Assembly: GCA_934255435.1 (NCBI GenBank)
Contig: CAKQNZ010000143.1
Coordinates: 1-5,096 of the forward strand
From: an uncultured Clostridia bacterium
GTDB lineage: Bacteria; Bacillota; Clostridia; Peptostreptococcales; Anaerovoracaceae
Direction of reading: 5' to 3'
DNA: 5,096 nt
The notes beneath the pieces were generated by a model, which worked only from the letters and a program-made list of their open reading frames with translations, ran no database searches and was not told the origin of the DNA. The number at the start of each line of letters is the position of its first letter. The stretch's first letter is position 1. This document shows positions 1 through 5,096 of this stretch, piece after piece. The position numbers and the translations under genes are program-made.

Positions 1-411
1 AGTTTAAACAATCCGGTGTATTCACCAAATTCACGATTATATCTAACAATCCCATAATTTAAAGTATCCATTAAATAATCTTTAAAATCTTCATCATCAA
101 TGTTTGTTAAATTAATTTCATCATTTTCGACTATGCCTAGTGATCTTAAATTATTATACGCGTTTTCTAGTGTCTTATCTGTAATATGTTCATTAATGCC
201 TTCTATTCTTTTTAAATCAATAATTCGTTCTTTTATAGCTTGTTCAATTATTAAATATTCATCTAATCTTGCTAAAGGTAATAAATCTTCCATATTATTT
301 ATAAATGTAATTTGCTTATCAGTAAACATAGGAATTGAATCTTCATTAATCTTCTTTAAGAAATTATAATATGATTTATTTTTAGAACCATTAAATGTTG
401 ATTTAATAATT
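1..411 (-). pseudogene. C-terminal remnant of second PLD-helicase-DUF3427 gene, frameshifted, runs off left edge
   Basis: Read on the minus strand, this stretch is open from about 422 to the left edge, in a different frame from the fragment at 412-1263. It encodes about 138 residues. It contains YYNFLKKINED, which lines up with YDSFVRKYDKD at about residues 680-690 of the intact helicase at 1655-4618. It also contains a GIVRYNREFGEYTGLF stretch that lines up with its residues near 815-833, the start of the DUF3427-type region. About 155 further codons would be expected beyond the left edge. No start codon with a convincing ribosome binding site precedes it; the first ATG, at 327-329, lies inside the conserved part. 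It is therefore best read as the severed 3' part of the gene whose 5' part is 412-1263. The composition is very AT-rich, like that fragment. Translation of this piece alone is possible but unsupported. Confidence 0.72.
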
Positions 412-1263
412 CTAATCAAATTCTAATGAATTTTCATTGCCTGTATAAAAACCATAAGTTCTTTCGGCGCCAAACACTTTTACAAAAGATTCTTTAGCAT
501 CTTTTAATATTGATTCCCTATGAACAATATACAATAATCTTTTTGCACCAAAGTTACGTGCATCAAAAGCAGCTAGATATGTTTTACCAGAACCAGTAGC
601 ACTTATAATTAAAGCTTTTTTTACTCCAGCATCTCTATATCTTCTTAATTCTTTTAACGCTTTTCTTTGCATAGAGTTGGGATTGATCTTTTCATCAATC
701 GCATTTACATAATCCATATCCCACTTTTCAATAGCATAATCTAATTGTAATCTGTATTTTTCAATTAATTTTGTATCAAGTTCTAATGTCTTATTCCATA
801 ATAATTCAAATTCAATTAACGCATCATTATAAGAATCTAAATTGTCTTTAGAAATCAAAGAAACATTCCACTCAACATTTTTTAACAATGCAAATCTTGT
901 AATATTTGATGAGCCGACAATAAATTCTAATGAATCATCATATTCAAATAAATATCCTTTTGTATGAAATCCATTTTCACCAAAACATTCATAATCTAAA
1001 TGGCATTCAAAATTATTATATTCTTTTTGCCAAGCATAAAATTGTTCAAGAGATCCAATATCAGTAAAGTTTTGATAAGTAGAGGTAATTATTCTACCAT
1101 TTACCCCTCTTTCCAATGCTTCTTCTATTTCCCTTTCAAGCAAAACTAAACCAGTCTTTTTAATAAAACTCACAGAAAAACTAAATGACTTACATTTTTT
1201 AAGATTATTTTTTATTCTATTTAAAAATGATGTATTAACATTTGATAAGAACTCATCTCTCAT
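412..1263 (-). CDS. Truncated PLD-like/SF2 helicase, N-terminal fragment (second copy)
   Basis: This 283-residue open frame is the 5' part of a helicase like the intact one at 1655-4618. Residues of about 1-170 form a phospholipase-D-like domain with GFHTKGYLF followed by IVGSSNIT, the same blocks as in the intact protein. Next come a PNSMQ segment, Walker A SATGSGKT and a motif Ia block LLYIVHRESILKDA. The frame then ends at TGNENSLEFD followed by TAG. This matches TGKYQEYDAD (residues 311-320) of the intact copy, so it stops before the DEAH box. It cannot be an active helicase. The PLD-like part might still fold and bind or cut nucleic acid, but this is unproven. It starts 1 bp after the NUDIX stop, with AAAGGAG 10 nt upstream of ATG, so it is translationally tied to that gene. 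It also lacks the roughly 35 N-terminal residues of the intact copy. GC content is far below that of the intact copy, which suggests separate acquisition rather than recent duplication. Confidence 0.8.
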   Translation of the reverse strand: MRDEFLSNVNTSFLNRIKNNLKKCKSFSFSVSFIKKTGLVLLEREIEEALERGVNGRIITSTYQNFTDIGSLEQFYAWQKEYNNFECHLDYECFGENGFHTKGYLFEYDDSLEFIVGSSNITRFALLKNVEWNVSLISKDNLDSYNDALIEFELLWNKTLELDTKLIEKYRLQLDYAIEKWDMDYVNAIDEKINPNSMQRKALKELRRYRDAGVKKALIISATGSGKTYLAAFDARNFGAKRLLYIVHRESILKDAKESFVKVFGAERTYGFYTGNENSLEFD

Positions 1264-1264
1264 A

Positions 1265-1651
1265 CTACATATTCTCCTTTACAAACACAGCAAGCGGAAT
1301 ATCCGCCGGACATAAATCATAATTTATTATTTCATTTTTAGCAACAAATCTATATTCAGAATGATCATGAAGATTAAACTCACCAGATATATGTTTACAT
1401 TCATACAATCTTAAATCTATTGTTTTTGAAGAATACTCACATACATTATTTACTAAAAATCTAATGCATTTTACATCCATTTCAAATTCTTCTCTTATTT
1501 CTCTTTCAATTGCATGTTCTTCCGATTCCTCTTTTTCTACTTTTCCTCCCGGGAATTCCCACCCATCCTTGAATTCGCCGTAGCCCCGCTGTGTGGCAAA
1601 TATTCTGTCTCCTTTTTTTATTATAGCTGCTGCAACTTCTATATTCTTCAT
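1265..1651 (-). CDS. NUDIX hydrolase, MutT-type nucleoside triphosphate pyrophosphohydrolase
   Basis: This is a 128-residue single-domain NUDIX protein of normal length for the MutT group. Such enzymes are cytoplasmic and hydrolyse (d)NTPs, often oxidised or otherwise non-canonical ones, to the monophosphate and pyrophosphate. The start reads MKNIEVAAAIIKKGDRIFA, followed by QRGYGEFKDGWEFPGGK, typical of this group. The NUDIX box runs from G36 through E42 to R50-E51-I52-R53-E54-E55, so the metal-binding glutamates are present. Its penultimate glycine is replaced by E57, a tolerated but less usual change. The C-terminus carries CPADIPL, common in close relatives. The start is fixed by AGGAGA 6 nt upstream, which overlaps the end of the preceding helicase gene. 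The next helicase starts 1 bp after the stop. Base composition is mosaic: about 45% GC at the start, very AT-rich in the middle, and GC-richer again over the last 55 bases. The exact substrate cannot be told from sequence; dNTP-pool sanitation is the default inference. Confidence 0.93.
   Translation of the reverse strand: MKNIEVAAAIIKKGDRIFATQRGYGEFKDGWEFPGGKVEKEESEEHAIEREIREEFEMDVKCIRFLVNNVCEYSSKTIDLRLYECKHISGEFNLHDHSEYRFVAKNEIINYDLCPADIPLAVFVKENM
1274..1280 (-). promoter_or_regulatory. Ribosome binding site of the truncated helicase, inside the NUDIX gene
   Basis: AAAGGAG on the minus strand lies 10 nt upstream of the ATG at 1261-1263. It sits within the last codons of the NUDIX gene, which fixes the start and implies coupled translation. 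Confidence 0.75.
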
Positions 1652-1654
1652 TTG

Positions 1655-4618
1655 CTATCTCCTGATCTGACCTGTTATGTATTCGTAGATATCACTTCTG
1701 ACGCTGTGTTCCATCTGCATCATGAAATTCATTATCGGAAGACTCTGTCCCTTGTCGTTCATGATGACTGTTTCTTTCCAGCTTACCGGATGGACTCTGC
1801 CCATGTAATAAAAGTCGGAGCCTTCTCCGTCGCTTTTCTTTATGAAAAGATATATGCGCAGTCCGTTGTCACTGCTGTTTATTATCTGCTGTGCTTCCGT
1901 GCTGTCCTCAGACACACGGCTCCTTGTCATCCAGCTGAATACCTGCTCATTTATGAATTCGTCCTCATATTTCGTACTTTCGGCGATATCTTCTTTTTTC
2001 CTGTATGTCACGAATATCGGACACGTACCGTATTTGATCCTGTACCCGTATACCGTAGCACTGTCGTCCCGTTCCCAGTTGAGCAGCCTGCATACATCCT
2101 TCCTGGAATACTTTTCATAAAGTACGAGATTGTCTTCATCATGGTCGCTGTACTTGTCTATGTATTTTTTAAGGCCATATGAAACAAGGGCCTGCAGTTC
2201 CTCGATGAATTCTTTTCTCTGCAGCCTGCGGTAAAATGCAGCTGCTCTTGAAAAGCTCTGCATGTCTATACTGCTGCAGTCCACAAACTCTATATGTGAA
2301 TATTTCTTCTGCTCCGACTGAGTATTTATGAAATCCTTCCTCAGCACTGACATTGCCGATATGTAATCGCTGTGCCTGCTTTTCAGGCTTAATTTTTCCA
2401 GCTGCTTACTGAAGTCTTCTTCGGATATTTCATCATCTTCAAGAAGCATCTGAAGCATAAGCAGCTCATGAGGACGTTTACCATTCACCAGCAGTGACGA
2501 AACGAATTCCAGCACCGCTGCTTCCTCCTGGGAAAAATCCACGTTGTAATCCTTGTCGTATTTTCTTACGAAGCTGTCATATGTCCCGGAGTATGCTATG
2601 AACAGCATCGGATCTATCTCGCCGTGATCATAGAAATCCAGTACCGTTGGTATCCTGCCCAGCCTGTCCTTCAGCTGAAAATACTTTTCTTTGAGCATTG
2701 TGCTTTTCGGCGACATCCTGTCTATGGATTCGAAAATGCGCTGCTTGCTGACTTCATCGAAATGTATCGTCGAACAGCCCGGTATCACCCGGCCGCCTTC
2801 CATAACGTATCTGCGGATGGTATCCTTGTTATATGTCCTGTCCCCGGATAATGCAATGGGGATCATGAAATTGTTGCTGTAATTGCCGATGAAATCAAGT
2901 ACGACTACATATTCCTTGCCTTCCGCTTTTCGAAGACCTCTGCCAAGCTGCTGTATGAAAACCACCGGCGACTGCGTAGGTCTGAGCATTATCACCTGGT
3001 TGATCTCCGGTACATCCACACCTTCTGAAAAAATATCCACCGACATGATGTAGTCGAGGGCATTTTCGCAGTTATCGCCGGCAAGACGCTCGATAGCCTC
3101 TGCCCTTTCTTCTTCTGTGTTTTCTCCTGTAAGCGCCATGGTCCTGAGACCCCTTTCGTTGAACTTTGCAGAAAGTTCACGGGCTTCTTTGTTCCTGCTG
3201 CAGAATATAAGACCCTTGACACGATCTCCGCTATGTCCGAAGTAATCTGCCTGTTTTATGACATTGTCCACACGTTCATCGGAAGTCAGATACCTGAAAT
3301 TCTCAAGTTTTTCCTCAGCTGACCGTCCTTCATCGGCTATGACCTCAAGATCCGTTATACCGAAGTAATGGAAAGGGCACAGCAGATCCTCCTCCATGGC
3401 ATGCTGGAGGCGTATCTCATACGCGATCTGATGATCGAAAATATCATATATACTTTCACTGCCACTACCCGCATCTCTTCTGTCAGGCGTTGCTGTCATG
3501 CCGAGCCACAGCTGTGGCTCGAAGTGATCCATGACCTTTCTGTAGCTCCCTGCTGAACTGTGATGGGCCTCGTCTATGACTATGGCGTCGAAGGATGAAG
3601 GGTCATAGCTTTCAAGTATCTCATCCTTGCTCATGGTCTGGACTGTTGCGAATATGTAGTCGGCATCATATTCCTGATATTTTCCTGTCACCATGCCTGT
3701 GGAAACTGAACCGCTGAACACTCTTTCAAACGATCTTCTCGCCTGGTCTGCTATCTGATTGCGGTGTACCAGGAACAGTACACGTCTGAAACCCAGCTCC
3801 CGCATTGCAAATGCAGAAGCGTATGTCTTGCCTGTGCCGGTGGCCGATATCAGCAGCGCTTTGTTTTCTCCTGCATCGAATATCTTTTTCAGACTTGTGA
3901 TGAATTTCACCTGCATCGAATTAGGCTCCAGCTTGTAGGATTCCAGCGACGGTATCTCCGCAGCCTTTGCCATCGCTTTCTGTTTATTGATTATGCGGTT
4001 CTTTGTGTAACGGTCGTCGTACCTGTCAATGAACTGTTCAAAGACCAGTGCTTTATGTGAATCCCACAGTTCATTGAATTCGTCAAGGATATCCTTCGTG
4101 TATTCTCCCCGGTCTGTCGAAACTATTTTTGTATTCCACTCCCGGTTCACTGTCAGTGCACTCTGAGTCATATTGGAACTTCCAACAATGATACGGTACA
4201 TCTCGTCCTTGCGGAAAACATAACCCTTGGTGTGGAAACCTTCCCTGCCGTCTTCAGTTATATACATTTTCAGTTCTATATTCCTGAGTCCGGCCAGGCG
4301 TTTCAGCGCCTCCGGTTCACTGAAAGTCAGATAATCCGTAGTCAGTATCTTTCCCGGCACATTCCTTTTCTCAAGTTCCTTCAACGTCTGCAAAAGAGGC
4401 GTTATGCCGCTCATGGTTATAAAAGCAACGCTTATACAGAATTCATCGCACGATAAAAGCTCATCTTCGACAGATGAGAGCACCTTGCGACCTTCTTTAC
4501 AGCTGTTCGATATGAACTGCGGCTTGTACGCCAGATTCGACGATATCGTATGATCTATGAACGCAGCCCCGAGACCGCTTTCCAGATATCTTATGTTATC
4601 ACTCTTCATGATTCGCAC
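1655..4618 (-). CDS. PLD-like domain/SF2 DEAH helicase/DUF3427 protein
   Basis: This large three-part protein of 987 residues is probably an ATP-dependent DNA or RNA translocase with an attached nuclease-like domain. Residues of about 35-200 form a phospholipase-D-like domain with H129-T-K131 and GSSNMT at 146-151. There is one HxK motif, and the Asp of a full HxKx4D motif is replaced by R136. The helicase core has PNSMQ near 232, Walker A SATGTGKT (258-265), motif Ia LFLVHRNQIADQ (281-292), DEAH (349-352), TATP (375-378), motif IV IFCSRN (471-476), a motif V region SEGVDVPEI (531-539) and motif VI QQLGRGLRK (556-564). All key ATPase residues are present. Residues of about 800-985 resemble DUF3427, with LLNWERDD followed by an IFVTYRKKEDI segment. 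It is the first gene of the minus-strand operon and ends 3 bp before the NUDIX start. The start is uncertain: GTG at 4616-4618 or in-frame ATG at 4607-4609, neither with a strong ribosome binding site. A defence or repair role is inferred from architecture only. Confidence 0.93.
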   Translation of the reverse strand: MRIMKSDNIRYLESGLGAAFIDHTISSNLAYKPQFISNSCKEGRKVLSSVEDELLSCDEFCISVAFITMSGITPLLQTLKELEKRNVPGKILTTDYLTFSEPEALKRLAGLRNIELKMYITEDGREGFHTKGYVFRKDEMYRIIVGSSNMTQSALTVNREWNTKIVSTDRGEYTKDILDEFNELWDSHKALVFEQFIDRYDDRYTKNRIINKQKAMAKAAEIPSLESYKLEPNSMQVKFITSLKKIFDAGENKALLISATGTGKTYASAFAMRELGFRRVLFLVHRNQIADQARRSFERVFSGSVSTGMVTGKYQEYDADYIFATVQTMSKDEILESYDPSSFDAIVIDEAHHSSAGSYRKVMDHFEPQLWLGMTATPDRRDAGSGSESIYDIFDHQIAYEIRLQHAMEEDLLCPFHYFGITDLEVIADEGRSAEEKLENFRYLTSDERVDNVIKQADYFGHSGDRVKGLIFCSRNKEARELSAKFNERGLRTMALTGENTEEERAEAIERLAGDNCENALDYIMSVDIFSEGVDVPEINQVIMLRPTQSPVVFIQQLGRGLRKAEGKEYVVVLDFIGNYSNNFMIPIALSGDRTYNKDTIRRYVMEGGRVIPGCSTIHFDEVSKQRIFESIDRMSPKSTMLKEKYFQLKDRLGRIPTVLDFYDHGEIDPMLFIAYSGTYDSFVRKYDKDYNVDFSQEEAAVLEFVSSLLVNGKRPHELLMLQMLLEDDEISEEDFSKQLEKLSLKSRHSDYISAMSVLRKDFINTQSEQKKYSHIEFVDCSSIDMQSFSRAAAFYRRLQRKEFIEELQALVSYGLKKYIDKYSDHDEDNLVLYEKYSRKDVCRLLNWERDDSATVYGYRIKYGTCPIFVTYRKKEDIAESTKYEDEFINEQVFSWMTRSRVSEDSTEAQQIINSSDNGLRIYLFIKKSDGEGSDFYYMGRVHPVSWKETVIMNDKGQSLPIMNFMMQMEHSVRSDIYEYITGQIRR
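1658..1663 (-). promoter_or_regulatory. Ribosome binding site of the NUDIX gene
   Basis: AGGAGA lies 6 nt upstream of the ATG at 1649-1651 and overlaps the last two sense codons of the helicase, whose TAG stop is at 1655-1657. It fixes the NUDIX start and indicates that the two genes are co-transcribed and probably translationally coupled. Confidence 0.85.
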
Positions 4619-4650
4619 CAGTTTCTTTAAATAGGGTGTTTGTTATAAAA

Positions 4651-4680
4651 AGTATACCACATACAATGATCCGACTTCAA
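4651..4680 (-). promoter_or_regulatory. Probable sigma-A promoter of the helicase-NUDIX operon
   Basis: On the minus strand, a -35-like TTGAAG (4675-4680) and an 18-nt spacer precede a -10 TATACT (4651-4656). A TG one base upstream of the -10 makes it an extended -10. Transcription would start near 4644, giving a leader of about 26 nt before the GTG start. It points away from the small-RNA genes, whose first promoter lies about 90 bp further right. No clear operator palindrome is visible. Confidence 0.6.
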
Positions 4681-4766
4681 TTATCGCAGCAGTATAATAG
4701 TTACTGATACTCGTAAATATCACCAACAAGATACAACAAATGCTCAAAAAATTCCCGGTATTTCGA

Positions 4767-4795
4767 TTGACGTAATATGTTATCACAAGTATAAT
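4767..4795 (+). promoter_or_regulatory. Promoter of small RNA A
   Basis: TTGACG (4767-4772), a 17-nt spacer and a perfect TATAAT (4790-4795) form a near-consensus sigma-A promoter. The predicted start 7 nt beyond the -10 is A4802, exactly the first base of the stem of small RNA A. The same layout precedes copy B. Confidence 0.82.
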
Positions 4796-4801
4796 GATCA
4801 T

Positions 4802-4868
4802 AAGAAGTGGGTTTTGTTACTGAGTAAAGTCTTCTGACCGGAAAAGAATGCTCGTTTCTTTTTATTTT
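4802..4868 (+). ncRNA. Putative small structured RNA, copy A
   Basis: This is a predicted RNA of about 66 nt with no credible reading frame. Its first 11 bases, AAGAAGTGGGT (4802-4812), can pair with GCTCGTTTCTT (4850-4860) through Watson-Crick and G-U pairs, closing the whole molecule. The 3' strand leads straight into TTTATTTT, so the stem doubles as an intrinsic terminator. Inside, TTAC and GTAA around a TGA loop (4816-4826) could form a small hairpin, and GTC-TTCT-GAC another. The 5' ATAAGAA-TGGGTTT block, an internal GTAA block, CTGAC and the TGCTCGTTTCTTTTT 3' end are shared with copy B 171 bp downstream, while the rest differs. Family and function are unknown to me. A regulatory RNA, or an RNA partner of a protein system, are the main options. 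Confidence 0.62.
4850..4868 (+). terminator. Intrinsic terminator of small RNA A
   Basis: The 3' stem strand GCTCGTTTCTT (4850-4860) is followed by TTTATTTT (4861-4868). Its pairing partner is the 5' end of the same RNA (4802-4812), an unusually long-range terminator stem enclosing a loop of about 37 nt. Confidence 0.55.
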
Positions 4869-4937
4869 CCTATTACATAAGCAATCCTTTCAGTAATAGC
4901 ACGATCAATATTTGAAACCCAAGTGCCGCAACTGTGA

Positions 4938-4966
4938 TTGACAAATTCAGTTATAGGCTGTATACT
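4938..4966 (+). promoter_or_regulatory. Promoter of small RNA B
   Basis: A perfect -35 TTGACA (4938-4943), a 17-nt spacer and TATACT (4961-4966) give a strong sigma-A promoter. The predicted start 7 nt downstream, A4973, is the first base of the copy B stem. The geometry matches the copy A promoter exactly. Confidence 0.85.
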
Positions 4967-4972
4967 ATAAAT

Positions 4973-5038
4973 AAGAAATGGGTTTCGAAGTGGGTAAGGA
5001 TTTAGTCCTGACAGCAATTGCTCGTTTCTTTTTTTATT
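4973..5038 (+). ncRNA. Putative small structured RNA, copy B
   Basis: This is the second predicted RNA of about 66 nt, in the same orientation as copy A. Its 5' AAGAAATGGGT (4973-4983) pairs with GCTCGTTTCTT (5020-5030) and a T tract follows. One stem base differs from copy A (A4978 against G4807). The change turns a G-U pair into A-U, so pairing is kept. An inner hairpin AGGA-TTTAG-TCCT (4998-5010) is possible. An open frame starts at the ATG at 4978-4980 and runs to the window edge. It has no ribosome binding site, would start only 5 nt after the predicted transcript start, reads through the terminator and has no counterpart in copy A, so I favour a non-coding RNA. The function is unknown. 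Confidence 0.65.
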
Positions 5039-5039
5039 T
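5020..5039 (+). terminator. Intrinsic terminator of small RNA B
   Basis: The 3' stem strand at 5020-5030, paired with the RNA's 5' end (4973-4983), is followed by TTTTTATTT (5031-5039). The layout matches copy A, with a longer T run. Confidence 0.6.
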
Positions 5040-5043
5040 CCAT

Positions 5044-5065
5044 AATATCATAAAGATATTTTTTT
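5044..5065 (+). terminator. Possible weak back-up terminator
   Basis: AATATC (5044-5049) and GATATT (5055-5060) can form a 6-bp hairpin with an ATAAA loop, followed by five more T residues. It is nearly all A-T pairs and so weak. It could catch read-through from copy B or be chance in AT-rich DNA. Confidence 0.3.
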
Positions 5066-5096
5066 CCATCTACTGCATGTCTTATAAGAAGCTTCG

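Noticed and set aside
100..369. 89-codon plus-strand open frame near the left edge
   Set aside because: The opposite strand encodes a segment aligning with the helicase C-terminal part. The plus frame is a low-complexity S/I/F-rich shadow without a ribosome binding site.
1514..2182. 222-codon open frame on the plus strand
   Set aside because: It lies antisense to the NUDIX start and the helicase 3' end, both of which have clear family motifs. Its translation is rich in F, Y, H and C with no recognisable domain, as expected of a shadow frame.
2992..3222. 76-codon minus-strand open frame inside the helicase
   Set aside because: It overlaps helicase motifs IV to VI in another frame and has no domain of its own.
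4978..5096. Possible small membrane peptide starting MGFEVGKDL, open to the right edge, suggestive of a type I toxin
   Set aside because: It has no ribosome binding site, an almost leaderless start, a terminator T tract inside the frame, and copy A does not preserve the frame.
5084..5096. ATAAGAAG at the window end resembling the start of another small-RNA copy
   Set aside because: No -10 or -35 is found at the expected distances and the match is only 8 bases, after which it diverges. The window ends before it can be tested.
4619..5096. CRISPR array or tracrRNA-like locus
   Set aside because: The repeated blocks occur only twice, 171 bp apart, each with its own promoter and terminator, and no cas gene is visible.

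Overview
The window looks like chromosomal DNA from a low- to mid-GC Firmicute, probably a gut or rumen clostridial lineage. This is inferred from strong AGGAG ribosome binding sites, consensus sigma-A-type promoters with 17 to 18 bp spacers, T-tract terminators and the protein families present. It has no rRNA or tRNA genes, CRISPR array or transposase. Two base compositions meet here. Positions of about 1543 to 4618 are moderately GC-rich (about 45 to 50% in the lines I counted). Most of 1 to 1540 is very AT-rich (about 20% GC in the line at 1321-1380).

All protein genes lie on the minus strand and read from right to left as one apparent operon. First is an intact helicase of about 984 to 987 residues (1655-4618), with an N-terminal phospholipase-D-like domain, an SF2 DEAH helicase core and a C-terminal DUF3427-type region. 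Three bases further on is a MutT-type NUDIX pyrophosphohydrolase (1265-1651). One base after that begins a second, AT-rich helicase of the same architecture (1263 to the left edge). The second copy is broken: it matches the intact helicase up to just after motif Ia, stops at 412-414, and resumes in another frame at a point equivalent to about residue 670. The DEAH box and the whole second RecA-like domain are missing. Only the first helicase and the NUDIX enzyme are likely to work. A role in nucleic-acid surveillance, repair or phage defence fits the domains but is inference.

The 478 bases upstream of the operon (4619-5096) contain no convincing protein gene. They hold the operon's divergent promoter (4651-4680) and, on the plus strand, two tandem small-RNA genes of about 66 nt (4802-4868 and 4973-5038). 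Each has its own near-consensus promoter placed so that transcription would start at the first base of an 11-bp stem. In each, the 3' strand of that stem runs straight into a T-tract terminator. The two RNAs share their ends and differ in the middle. I do not recognise the family. This tandem pair is the most interesting part of the window.
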